A DNA stretch of 64,000 nucleotides from Glebionis coronaria (GCA_025667525.1 CM046874.1:664286963-664350962); one strand, 5' to 3'; shown: positions 23,152-34,596, counted from the first letter of the stretch. Translations and numbers: made by a program. The notes: generated by a model from the sequence alone, not told the origin.

Positions 23152-23163
23152 AATCATTTGATA
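23147..23163. other. 17-base palindrome at the tail-to-tail LTR junction
   Basis: TATCAAAT-C-ATTTGATA. Each arm is an LTR end (TATCA) plus AAT, the three bases that normally follow an Athila LTR at its primer site (AA spacer plus the first T of TGGCGCC). No other DNA separates the two elements. Confidence 0.85.
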
Positions 23164-24905
23164 TTATGATTTTGCTAGGTTAAAAGTTCGTTGTTCTCGG
23201 TGTCTAATCGAATTGATTTCCGGTTAATTGTGCGAGATTAGTTGTTCTTGGTGGAACAAAAAGGTAATGGTCGTTGTCTAAAACTAATGAAAAAATAAAG
23301 ACTTGAAACAAATAAAATAAAGACGGTAAAAAGAAATACTGAAAGATAAAAACTTAACAAAAAGTAAATGACGAGAATTTAAAAGGGAAATAAATTAAAT
23401 GACGCAAACTAAAACTTGACAAAACGTAAATTTAAAAAATTGAAAATAAAATACTTTAAGAATTAAACTAAGAAACGACAAATTAAAATAAAGCTTAAGA
23501 AAAATAAGACGAAACAATTAAAATAAAGCTAAGTAAAAATGGCGGGAAAAATAAGTTTAAAAATAAAATTGGACAAAAATGACATAATTTCGCAATTAAT
23601 AAAAAAATGAATTAATTTCGCAATAATTGCAAAATCATGCAACAATGTCGCAACGCACAATGCCGCAATGCACAATGTCGCAATGCACAATGTCGCAATA
23701 ATTGCAAAATCGAATCAACTCAATTTCGCAACTTTATGAAAAGTTCCAAAATCGAATCAGACAAAAGTACAATTTCGCAACTTATGAAAAGTTCAATTTC
23801 GCAACTTTATGAAAAGTTCCAAAATCGAATCAGACAAAAGTACAATTTCGCAACTTTTGAAAAGTTCCATTTCGCAACTTTATGAAAAGTTCCAAAATCG
23901 AATCAGACAAAAGTACAATTTCGCAACTTTTGAAAAGTTCAATTTCGCAACTTTATGAAAAGTTCCAAAATCGAATCAGACAAAAGTACAATTTCGCAAC
24001 TTTTGAAAAGTTCAATTTCGCAACTTTATGAAAAGTTCCAAAATCGAATCAGACGTTCCTAAAAAATAGGAACCAGATGTATGACGAAAATAAGCAACTT
24101 TTTAGCACTTTTTCAAGGACAATAAGCTAAGAACAACTCTAATAAGCTATCAATAAGCTAGAGAGAAGGTTAAAACTCATCAAAACATCAAAAGAAACAC
24201 ACGAAAATTAAAAGATTTGAACTTCATGTAAAAACTTGATGAAAAAGATTATGAAAACAATAACGTGATTAACAAGAAAGATTAAAAAGATTAAATTTAA
24301 AACAAGATTAAGCGTAAAAGTAAAGATTCAATTAAAAACAAGAAATGAAGATGAAAGATTAAAGTTCTAGTGAGAGAAACTGTCACTTTCTCTCTCTAAA
24401 ACTAAACTACTCCTACTCCTAAAACTAAAACTAACCAACCCTCCTAAATGAGTTTAGGAGGGTATTTATAGGAAAATGGGGAGGTGCATGTGTTGCCTCC
24501 TCTCTCTTTCTTTCTTCACGTCTTCTCGTTTTTTAAGTTCTTCGACTTTATCGACTTTGTCTCGGGATTAATTAAACTCGTCTTATAATTTCTTTATTTA
24601 TTAGACTCGAGTTCTTCAGCTTTATTAAACTTCCGTCTTTAGACTTGTTCTTCGATAAATCTTCAGAATAGGCCTTGGACTTCCGTTCTTTTTGAACTCT
24701 TGATCTCTTGACTTCGTCTTTTGTCGTTTTCTTCGATAAAAGCCCGTGAATGCCCGTGTTTTCTCCACATTTCACCTTTTCGTCCTAAACCACAACAAAA
24801 ACACAAACCACGCATAATTCCGACATAAATGACATAAAATACACGTTTTGGCTCGGTTATTATTGTAATTAAGTGGTAAAAAGATGGGTGTTTTCACACC
24901 TATCA
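23159..24905 (-). repeat. 3' LTR of Athila-2 (type A)
   Basis: On the plus strand it begins TGATATTATGATTTTGC and ends CACACCTATCA, followed by AATCCCCTACACTTAAC (24906-24922), the minus-strand polypurine tract. A TATA box (TATTTATA in plus) lies at 24463-24470. It is near-identical to 12010-13617. Confidence 0.9.
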
Positions 24906-26935
24906 AATCCCCTACACTTAACCATTGCAATGTCCTCATGCAATGCATTAGTTAAAAAGCACGATTACACTTTTCATCATAATTAATCCACATTGGCCTT
25001 TATTAAAGAGATATAAAACTATAAACATTCAAAGTAAAGAAATCAAAAACATACCTTGGGTTTTGGAAATGTCATGAATGATCATCATCCTCAAGTTTTC
25101 ACTTTCTCCAAACCAAGCTTAAAAACGAGATCATTGTTTTTATAAGTTAGCAAACTACCACGAACTCATGTGGGCCAATTATTCACTTAGACTCCCTTAT
25201 TCCTAGGTGTATCTCTTATATTTTATTGTTGTCTTGAATGATCACGAGGATGCCTTGTTTGACTTATTTCGATAGTTATTTAGGCTGAAAATAAAGTGAA
25301 CGATTTAATCAATAGTTAGCTAAAGGACAAAATCTTTTAAAACTGCTTCTCGGGACCTCATAAAGTTCATATCTTGGCATAACTCGCTTCGCGATTTGAG
25401 ACCTTTCTCGGACCGATATTTGGCAGCGACTTCATACTTCAAACCTTGAGAGACGTTCATGAAATTATGGTCTTCTCTTCATAATAGGAATTTCTTCACT
25501 TGAAGTTTTGAGAGATTCTTCATATTTGGACCACGACTTCTTCATTTTTCTCCAATCTTTATTTTGGACTTTGATATACAACGATCCGCCTCCTTTTAGG
25601 ACTTGGATCTATTTATCCTCATACCTTGTTAGGGCCTTTTTGGATAGACTTCTCCATGATCTTTAGGGGAGTATTTGCTTTTCGTCGTGTGTCTCGATCC
25701 TTCATATTGATTTTCGATAAATGATTCTTCACATCACTTTTGGATTTTTAGCAACAAAATGTAGCCCTCATGCCTTGTTAGGGCCTTTTCGGACTCGCCA
25801 ATGTTCGCATCCCGCTTCAATAAGTTATGCATTGGCTATGAACTCTAATTAATACCGAGCAACTTTTAAACGATCTTGGGCTAGAAGCTAAGTAACTTTT
25901 CAAATCGTACAACCTTATTTTTTGCAGATAAATTTATTAACAAGCGATGGGAGAATAAGCTCATAATTAACTCACATAAATTCACGAAAGAATACCAAAC
26001 TTATAATTGACTCTATCATCTCTCGTTCTCCACAGTTTAAAATTTCAAGGAATGAGACTCGTGGATGCTTAGCCTATTAAATCAAAGTTTTGGGTTTTCG
26101 AGTCGTTTATAGGATCTTGTAAATTCTTAGACTTTTTCAAGTTTAGAAATCGCATTTTAAAGTTCCCTTGATAAATTACTCTCTAGGATCAATTATAGGA
26201 ACTTGCGAAAAGTTCTTGTTCTTAACCGTGAGAGTTAAGACTTTCGCGTTTTATAGCTCCCTATATAAAAGCCTAGCAAAACTTGACTTAAACACGTTAA
26301 GGATACTAGCTAGAGTAAACTTAGATAAGTAAACTCGGGTTGAGTCAAAAGATTCACAACGTTTGAAAATTAAAACCACTTAATTAAAATTTATTCTAGC
26401 AAATAAATAAAATAACTATACAAAGGTAAAAACAACTATACTACTAGGCCAAAATAGATTAAAAATTTTGAAAAATGTCGAAAAATTGATTTTCCGGTTA
26501 AAATGAGGACAAATACAAGGAAAAGGTCAGTTAACTTCGATAGAAGTTCCCCCTACACTTGAGATAAACATTGTCCTCAATGTTTAAGCATGTGGGAGTA
26601 AACTCCTCTACACTTAGGACATTGTGCACTTTGTTTAAATCTTGCTAAGGAAGAGACGACTAAAGAGATTCCTATTTTAATATTGGAAAATATAAAATAG
26701 TGAATCGAAAAGAGTTTAGGATAGAACCGGGAAGACGGGAACACGGAATCACGGTTCGTCAAAAGTCATCAAGAGTGTGTCTTTGAAGCTCTAATCCCTG
26801 CACATGATAAGAAAGAAAACAAGAAACACCACGGGGCTCCCCCTACACTTATGGTAAAGATAGATAGATAATTGGTTGCCTCCCAAAAAGAGCTTGTTTA
26901 TATTAACCGAGTCACGAGCCTGACTCGTCCCCGAA
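24906..26935 (-). other. Athila-2 3' untranslated region
   Basis: No supported gene. It is the inverted homologue of 19516-21456 and includes the CCTACACTTGAGATAAACATTG-type tract near 26550 and the GTTAGGGCCTTTT phrases near 25630 and 25780. The polypurine tract is at its left end. Confidence 0.78.
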
Positions 26936-28582
26936 TTAAATGGTCCATGGGGAAGCCTCGAATGAAATACCGGGATCAAAGACCTTGTCCTCGTTCCCGG
27001 TTGACATCAACAAAGGAGAGGCGGGGGGATAAGTCTTGTATGGGAGAAAAGTCCTTTCAACATACATAAAGTATGTGAAATCAAGGTCCACGGGAGGTGG
27101 GGTGGGTAAAGTAAGCACATTGTCCTCCCCCAAAGACAATGGATGTTGATCAAGCGGCAAAGTCGTATTGTTATCAATCATAGCATAATCAATGTCACCT
27201 CCCGGGTCAAAGCACTCATCCTCCGTGATAGTGGCTAAAGGGGAGGATGAAAGGTGCTCGGGAGGGGGACTTGGGTCAATACTTTCATGTAGCAAATTAT
27301 CAAAAATAATATCCCCCTCCATGTCATCGTCATCATTACCTGGTGGTATGGAGTGAATGTCAATTTCTTCCGGCAATGGGTCATTATCTTCAACATGAGG
27401 AATAGATGGAGGCAAAGACTCGGAAAGAGGAGGAGAATTCAACGCTTCGATTTGAGCAATAAGAAGGTGCACTTTCCGTAATCTATCACGAAGAAGCACG
27501 TCTTCCACCTTATCTACAAGATCATGTTCATCGGTGAACTTCTTGTAAACCGGAGAGAATAAATCGTTGTCACCCGCATCTCCCGGTGGAGATTGAAAAA
27601 TTTCAAAAGTGAAATTCTCATAGCTTGGAGAAAAATCGACATCATTAGGATCGACCTCTTCCGTAAGAGCAACGTCGTCCTCAAACTCCATAGCAGCCGG
27701 TATGTCACAAACCTCATCATCAAACAATTTATCAAGACCAAACTCAGTAAGCTCACTCAATGTATCACAATCCTTAGACACGTTTGGGATATCGAACGAA
27801 GGGATGGCAATTTCACTAGGACATTGAGCAGTAAGATCATTCCAAGAAATAGTAGGCTCATCGTCATCATCATCATAGTAGTATGGATACACCGGAGGAG
27901 GAGTATAAGTCTCGATATTCGATATTTGCTCAGGCCGTTGATCCTCTTGATATTTTTCGATGATCTTGTTGCAAGCGTCTTGAATTTGTTGACTTTGCCT
28001 AACAAGAGTGTTCCATTGTTCATGGGAGATCAATTGTTCGAAGGAGGGTTGATGATCGATGATGTGTTGTGGGGGTTCAAAATGTTGAAAACCTTAATTA
28101 TAGCATGGATGTGGCTCATAGTAGTTCATCGGTTGAGAAAAATTAGAAACCGGGTTTGGTTCATAATAATCCATCGGTGAAGAAAATTGAGGACACGGAT
28201 CTGGCTCATAATAATTCATTGGTTGACAATAAGAGGTATCGTGAGGACCCCCACAGTTGTTGCAAAACGGTTGAGGAGAAAGACTGGGTGCGTCTTGTGG
28301 ATAGCTATTTTCATAGTCATAATTGTACCCCGGTTCTTGCCCGTGACCATACGGGTATTGAACCGGGCACGAAACATGCCAATGAGAATCGCTTCCACAA
28401 TAGATGCGCGGGGGAACAGGAGGTGGGTTCAAAAAGGACGAATTAGTCGAGTTGCACAAAGGACAAAATCCGAATTGTGTGTTGTCGATATCGTTTCCGC
28501 ACCGCTCACATGTACACCATTGACAAGAGTCGATCCCGTATAACCGTCTCCCACACCCGACGCAATGGACATAAGAATCCAT
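26936..28582 (-). pseudogene. Athila-2 single ORF: zinc-ribbon plus CCHC knuckle protein, one nonsense codon
   Basis: A 549-codon frame interrupted only by an in-frame TAA at 28096-28094. The N-terminus has a cysteine-rich double zinc ribbon: CVGC (residues 7-10), CQWCTCERC (20-28) and CPLC (about 40-43). At about residue 108 there is CNNCGGPHDTSYC, the same CX2CX3HX4C knuckle found in Athila-1 gag. Three M-(N/D)-Y-Y-E-P repeats follow, then a glutamine-rich helix after the stop and an acidic, proline-rich C-terminal half (for example DDDDDEPTISW). There is no capsid domain. A role in packaging its RNA into an Athila particle is a guess from the knuckle. Similar proteins are common in Asteraceae genomes (from memory). 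Confidence 0.8.
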
Positions 28583-28774
28583 AAAGAAAAATAGATAAGC
28601 AAGAAGAATATTTTTGGTGCAAAACTTTGAAAAAGAAATGCTTTTTATGACTTTTCAAATGTTTTTGGGATTTTTGAAAAAAAAAATTTGACACGAAAAA
28701 TAACGTTCACAAGTGAACGGATCCCAAAAGCCAACGCGTCTCTCACAAAAAACCGTTAATCCTCACGAAAAGAG

Positions 28775-28789
28775 CCGGCAGCGGCGCCA
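28775..28789 (-). other. Primer binding site of Athila-2
   Basis: Minus strand TGGCGCCGCTGCCGG, identical to the Athila-1 site, two bases (AA) after the LTR end. Confidence 0.88.
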
Positions 28790-28791
28790 TT

Positions 28792-30479
28792 TGATATTAT
28801 GATTTTGTATGGGTTCAGGATTAATCTCGGAATCTTCTCGAATTGATCACAGCTCAAAGTGGATAGTTGTTCTTGGTGACAAATAGGGGATTTGGTTTTC
28901 TATTCTACTAATAAAGAAATAAATTATATTGGAGCGTCGTTCAGAAATTAAAATAAAAATTAAGCGAGAAAAGATTAAACTAAAAATTAGAAAAACACTT
29001 GGTAAAAATGAACATTCGGTAAGCGTGCAATTTATGGAAATTAAAAACGTAATTAAAAGCTAAGAAAATTTGGCGGGAAAAATAAATTCAAAAATCAAAT
29101 TTTAAATAAAACTAATTAATTTCGCAATTAAATCAAAAAAAACTGAATGAAATTCGCAACTTGAAAGTAACACAAATCCGCAATTGTCAAAATTACATAA
29201 TTCCGCAATTAAAAGTATGATTTCGCAATACTTGTGCAAGATTTCGCAATGCTCAAATGGAAAGATTTCGCAATATGAACCAGATGAAGATTTCGCAATA
29301 GAAAAAGGAACAATTTCGCAATGCATGAAAAGTTTAATTTCGCAACTTTATGAAAAGTTCCAAAATCGAATCAGACAAAAGTACAATTTCGCAGTTAATG
29401 AAAAGTTCAATTTCGCAACTTTATGAAAAGTTCTAAATCGAATCAGAAAAAAGTACAATTTCGCAACTTATGAAAAGTTCAATTTCGCAACTTTATGAAA
29501 AGTTCCAAAATCGAATCAGAAAAAAGTACAATTTCGCAACTTATGAAAAGTTCAATTTCGCAACTTTATGAAAAGTTCCAAAATCGAATCAGACGTTCCT
29601 AAAAAATAGGAACCAGATGTATGACGAAAATAAGCAACTTTTTAGCACTTTTTCAAGGACAATAAGCTAAGAACAACTCTAATAAGCTATCAATAAGCTA
29701 GGGAGAAGATCAAAACTTATAAAAACATCAACTTAAAGTCACGAAAAATCAAAGAGACTTGAACTTTATATAAAAACTTGATAAAAAGATGATGAAAACA
29801 AGATTGAGATTAACAAGAAAGATTAATAAGATGAAGATTAAGACAAGATGAAGATTAAGATTAAATTTAAAAACAAGAATTTAAAACAAGAATTAAAAGT
29901 TTTCTAGTGAGAGAAAGTTAAGCTTTCTCTCTCTAGGATTAAGAACTACAAAAAGAAAAATGAGACTAGACTAAAAAAACTAACTAGCTAAACTTTGTGA
30001 AGTGAAGTCCTATTTATAGGCGTCTCTTGTGGGCTTGTGAATGGGCTTTGTTTATGGGCCTCTTTTCTTCTTTCTTCTTAGTCTTCTCGTCACTTAAGTA
30101 AATAAACGTTTCCGACTTTGAATTTGAGATTTGTCGGTGAATATTTCCAACTCGACTTTTAATCTCTCGTTAAATAGACTTGAGTTCTTCGACATAGATA
30201 AATCTTCCGTCTTTGGCCCTTTTCTTCGATAAATCTTCAAATAGGTCCGTTGACTTCCAATCTTTTACATCTCTTGGACAATAGACTTCGTCATGAGTCT
30301 TTTTCTTTGATAAAACCCGTGCAATCCCATGTTTTCTTCAATATTTATCCGGTTAGCTCTGAAAACACAACAAACACAAAAACCACGCATAATTCCAAAC
30401 AAATGATATTAAACACGCGTTTTGGTCTTGTTTTAGCAAGAAATAAGTGGCAAAAGGATGGGTGTTTTCACACCTATCA
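28792..30479 (-). repeat. 5' LTR of Athila-2 (type B)
   Basis: Minus strand starts TGATAGGTGTGAAAAC and ends AATATCA. A TATA box lies at 30011-30018 (plus TATTTATA) and 73-bp-type units at about 29330-29600. It is near-identical to 21457-23151 apart from small indels, and different from its own partner LTR 23159-24905. Confidence 0.9.
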
Positions 30480-31094
30480 GGGACCAATGGATAATGACAA
30501 GGCGGGGCGGATTGGTACATAGGTGCATGGGCGCCTATGGTACCATGGTGTTTGGTAAGGCTGGGAGCCTTGGATTTGGTTTGGTTTGTTAAATCTTGAA
30601 TATTAGTTGTTAATGCATGTTTGTATCACATTGTCCATATGTTCATTTGTTAGTGGTTGTTGTTCGCAGCTTATGGTTTGATTTTGGTGTTGGAGTCTAA
30701 ACCTATGAATCTCACCAACTTTATGTTGACGTGTTTTAGTGTCTCTTTCAGGTGAGAGTGTGGTTAAGCTTGAGAATAGAAGTGGCTAGTTTCGGAGGCA
30801 TTAGGATTGGATTTAGAAGGAGATCCCCGTTCCTTCTTAGTTTATTTTTCTGTTTGTTTCAATAAGTGATACTATGAACCTATATGTTGATTTGTTTGTG
30901 TTATTTGTTTGTCTTGGGTAAGAGGTATGACTGTTACCTACTTACCTAGACTCCTGAATTGATGAGATATTGTCATGACATTTGTGTCACCTTTTATGAC
31001 ATTTCTAATTCATATAGTTCTCTCTATGGACACGCTATTGTTGTGATGATATCCATGCGTCGCGCCTCATATTCCGCCATGTTGGGGTGTGACA
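30480..31094 (+). repeat. 3' part of an LTR in plus orientation, inserted in Tekay integrase
   Basis: It ends TTGGGGTGTGACA, a typical gypsy LTR end, and contains ATCTCACCAACTTTATG followed by CTCTTTCAGGTGAG, a phrase usual in chromovirus LTRs. On its right the minus-strand integrase reading resumes at once (…WQETRL then C), so the LTR was inserted there; the flanking CAAAG (31095-31099) is the candidate TSD. Its left part was cut off by the Athila pair at 30479/30480. Solo LTR or remnant of a longer element cannot be decided here. Confidence 0.7.
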
Positions 31095-31645
31095 CAAAGT
31101 CTCGTTTCCTGCCATAAGATACCATCTGCGTCTACTTGAAATTCTGTCTGCTTCTCCAAATTCTGAATTATCGCCCAGATTTCTCCATCATCTTTCTAAG
31201 CTTCCTTGATCTTAGAGAGTAACTCGGGTTCCACTCTAAGATTAGCCCAGTAACCGTGTTGTCCGCGTACCATGATCTCTATGTCTAGTCGCTCCAAGTC
31301 TCTTATAATTTCCTCCTCAATTTTAATGTCGTTTATCATTCCGGACTTTCTGCTAAGTGCATCTGCCACTATATTCGCCTTGCCGGGATGATATTGCAGA
31401 TTAATGTCATAATCCTTCAACAGCTCTAACCATCTCCTCTGTCTCATGTTCAATTTACGTTGAGTGAAGATGTACTTCAAGCTCTTGTGGTCCGTGAAAA
31501 TGTCACATGATTCTCCATACAAGTAGTGCCTCCATATCTTCAATGCAAACACGACTGCTGCAAGCTCCAATTCATGCGTAGGGTAATTTTCCTCATAAGG
31601 CTTAAGTTGCCGTGAAGCGTACGCGATCACTTTCCCATGTTGCAT
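31095..31645 (-). pseudogene. pol: Tekay-like RNase H and start of integrase
   Basis: RNase H motifs: [32 protein letters not shown] and [10 protein letters not shown]. After a TAG near 31198 the same frame continues as integrase N-terminus (VDADGILWQETRL) until the LTR insertion at 31094/31095. The upstream residues between 31645 and 31742 are out of frame, so there is at least one frameshift between RT and RNase H. Confidence 0.88.
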
Positions 31646-31741
31646 GAGAACACAGCCAAGTCCCTTCCCTGATGCATCATTGTAGATCTTAAATCCACCT
31701 GTACCAGATGGGAGAGTAAGAATCGGTGCAGATACTAACTT

Positions 31742-32845
31742 CTACTTTAGGTCTTCAAAGATCTTCTCTCTTACTTCAGTCCAGACGAATTTCTCCCCTT
31801 TCCGCATTAGTTTGGTCAATGGTAGTTCTAAACGGGAAAAGTTCTCCATGAACCTACGATAGTAACCAGCTAAGCCTAGGAAACTGCGGACTTTAGTCAC
31901 TGATGTCGGTCTTGGCCACTTGGTAATAGCCTCAACCTTTGCTGGATCCATCGTGATTCCTTCTGCTGATACATTGTGACCTAAGAATGCCACCTTGTCT
32001 AACCAGAATTCACACTTAGAGAATTTAGCAAACAGCTGCTTCTGGTGAAGAATCTATAGTACTGTACGAAGATGGTCTTCGTGTTCCTCTTTAGACTTAG
32101 AGAATATCCGGATATCGTCAATGAAGACAATGACGAACTTGTCCAGAAATTCATGAAAGATTCTGTTCATCAGATCCATGAACACTGCTGGAGCATTAGT
32201 AAGGCCAAATGGCATGACTACAAATTCATAGTGGCCATAACATGTACGGAAAGCAGTCTTGGCGATGCCCTGCTCTTTAACCCGTAGTTGATGATAGCCT
32301 GACCTTAGATCAATCTTGGAGAAATGTTTGGCCCCTTGGAGTTGGTCAAACAGATCGTCTATACGTGGTAGTGGATACCTATTCCTGATGGTAATCTTGT
32401 TGAGCTCGCGATAGTCTATGCAAAGACGCATACTGTCGTCCTTCTTCTTAACGAATAAGACCGGTGCGCCCCATGAAGATGCGCTCGGTCGAATAAAGCC
32501 TCGTTCTAGAAGTTCTTGCAATTGATCCTTCAGCTCCTTCAACTCTATGGGAGCCATGCGATAAGGAGCCTTGGAAATCGGCTCAGCTCCTGGGATGAGT
32601 TTGATATTAAATTCTACTTCACATGCAGGTGGTATGCCCGGAAGTTCTTTTGGAAATACATTTGGAAATTCTGACACTATCGGCTGATTCTGAATTGATG
32701 GGGATTCAGCATCCATGTCATGAACAGTAGCTAGATAGCCCTCGCAACCATGTGAAAGTAATGCGTGCTTGCAGGGTTGATATGATTTGTACAGACCTTC
32801 TGGGTACGAACCCGTTGTGAATGTACTCTGGCGCATTAACATCAC
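31742..32845 (-). pseudogene. pol: Tekay-like reverse transcriptase
   Basis: Two open parts (32845-32054 and 31993-31742) carry RT. They contain [53 protein letters not shown] and the catalytic box [12 protein letters not shown]. The thumb region follows with [11 protein letters not shown] and [15 protein letters not shown]. The two parts are separated by a short out-of-frame stretch near 32000-32053. Upstream, a frame change near 32760 separates RT from the protease. Chromovirus type by the RT signature; broken gene. Confidence 0.9.
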
Positions 32846-32859
32846 TGAAGATGACTCGA

Positions 32860-34596
32860 TATGAATGGAAGTCTATGGTAGCATGATGCTTGGATATCCA
32901 ATCCATGCCCAAAATCATCTCAAAACCATTCATGTCCAGTGGAAGTGCGTCAACAGGACGAATCTTGTCATCAAACTCTAGGGGGAGGCTCTTTTACATA
33001 TGGGTTATGCGTACAGAGTCTCTTAACGGCGTGGAAATATTCAGTATATTCTCTACTGGCATGGGGAGTATCCTAACATTCTTGGCATAAGCAGTAGAAA
33101 TGACCGAGTGAGTAGCACCCGTATCAAACAGAACACATGCAGCTTGACCATACATATATAAGATTCCGGTGATGGTACCTGTAGACTTGTTGGCCTGATC
33201 GCGAGATGTCGTATAAACGCGTCCATTAGTAGGAGGCGGCTTGGTATCAGCATGTCCTGATGTGCCCTCCATCTCGCCCTTGCGGTAGTCCTTCATGCGG
33301 TGGCCATGAAGACCACACTTGTAGCATGCGTCGTTGTCGCGGCGACATGGCCCTTGGTGCCTACGGTGACAAGTAGTGCAAAGAGGATGAGTATATCCTC
33401 CAGCAGGTGTCCTGACTGGCTGAGAGCCTGATAAAAACAATATACATGAGACATGATAAAAGGTACAAAGGACAATACGGATAATCGTAAGATGGAATAC
33501 CAGTGATAGCTGGACGGTTAGACTGTGAACCTCTCTGGTTCTGGTCCCTCCCGTTACCATGATTCCTGGTAGAAGATTCTCTAATGTGTCAGAATTAAGA
33601 ACAATAGCATGTAATCATAAGAAAATGAATTAGTATAAGGACCTGCTGTTGTTGGAGTGTCCAGTGTTGTTACGGTAATTATCATTACTGCCACGCCTAT
33701 CCGTAGCAGAACGGTCATGAGTCTGACCGTTTCCCTTGGGCTGAGTAGGCTGTTGCTGAGTAGCCGGCTGAGACCGGTCCCCAGTCTTCTGCCTCGAAGA
33801 TACAGTTTAAAGAGATGTAAATATGCGGAAAGAATACGGTTTGGTCACCGATGAATACGAATGTTTACCTCTTATCGGGTCTCTCTGCTTCCCCGAACTC
33901 TTCTCTTTCCTGCAGCATCTCCAGCTTACGTGCTGCATCGGCCACTTGTGCCACCGTGTTGAACGTAGCACACACCAGGTTGTTTGCGACCGATGTACGA
34001 AGAGCCCACCTGAAATGGTGTGCTTGCTCTTCAGGAGTACCTGCTGCTGCACCAAGAAAACCAGCCAAGCGAAGAAAGCGCTGCATGAACTCGTTGCTAT
34101 TCTCCCCAGCTCTCTGTCGGATTCCATGGTACTCTCTCTTCAGCTTGTCTTGTTCAGCCTTGAGAAAGAACTGTCCCACCACCAAATCCCTGAACTGAGC
34201 CCAAGTCAAACCAGCCACCCAATCATCACCTCCCTCAGAATGCTTCAGTTCCTTCCACCATGCTAAAACATCACCTTCGAATCGGTAGCAGGCCAACCTC
34301 GACTTGAAGACGGGGTCACAACCCATAGCATCGAAGATCTTCTCAATGTGAGCCAACCAGCTTTCAGCTTCACTGGGGCTATCTGTTCTCTCGAAAGCTC
34401 GAGGGCGTAGCTTATTGAATCTCTCCAGCCATGTGACCAATGTTGTTGTTGGAGGAGGAGGAGGTACTGGGTGCTGTTGCTGATTGTTGGCAGCCTGTAC
34501 CTTAGCCCTGATTTCGTTCCTCAGCTGAAGAAGCATAGCTTGCATTGCAGCTTGGATTGCTGCATTGAGTTGTTCCTGCTCGCGTGTGAGAACCAT
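32860..34596 (-). CDS. gag-pro: Tekay-like gag-protease with three introns
   Basis: Four exons on the minus strand: 34596-33869, 33792-33643, 33580-33501 and 33427 to about 32860. The start is ATG at 34596, directly after a CTGTCAG acceptor-like sequence. Exon 1 encodes the gag capsid domain ([40 protein letters not shown]). Exons 2 and 3 encode a Gln/Asn/Arg-rich linker. Exon 4 encodes a C-rich segment, a knuckle [14 protein letters not shown] whose last Cys is replaced by Tyr, and the protease ([14 protein letters not shown]). Removing the three introns leaves one open frame across every junction; an in-frame TAA near 32996 breaks the protease tail ([15 protein letters not shown] lies beyond it). 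Exon coordinates are inferred from splice consensus and frame. Confidence 0.75.
33428..33500 (-). other. Intron C in Tekay-like gag
   Basis: 73 bases, minus strand ATCACTG|GTATTCCATC to TTTTTATCAG|GCTCTCAG. It has a strong polypyrimidine-rich 3' end and joins G|GC in phase. Confidence 0.72.
33581..33642 (-). other. Intron B in Tekay-like gag
   Basis: 62 bases, minus strand AGCAG|GTCCTTATAC to GACACATTAG|AGAATC. It contains an in-frame TAA at its start if unspliced, is T-rich, and is phase-compatible on joining. Confidence 0.65.
33793..33868 (-). other. Intron A in Tekay-like gag
   Basis: 76 bases, minus strand AAGAG|GTAAACATT to TATCTTCGAG|GCAGAAG. Read through, it gives a stop after about 20 residues; spliced, codon AG|G joins and the frame continues. 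Confidence 0.7.

Larger units (their letters stand above)
23159..30479 (-). mobile_element. Non-autonomous Athila-type element (Athila-2)
   Basis: On the minus strand: 5' LTR 30479-28792, primer site 28789-28775, one broken ORF 28582-26936, a 2-kb 3' untranslated region, a polypurine tract and a 3' LTR 24905-23159. There is no protease, RT, RNase H or integrase. Leader, 3' region, primer site and LTRs are homologous to Athila-1, so it could only move with proteins from an autonomous relative. The right flank is GGGAC (30480-30484). No matching copy is visible at the left edge, where it abuts Athila-1. Confidence 0.9.

Noticed and set aside
12906..29426. Small ORFs in the Athila LTR arrays (near 12906, 22510, 23637, 29184)
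   Set aside because: Same repeat read repeatedly with peptides such as QNRIRQKYNFA; not genes.
23152..30484. Two independent ordinary Athila insertions
   Set aside because: Bases flanking Athila-2 (GGGAC right, AATCATT left) do not form a TSD, and LTR pairing is crosswise.
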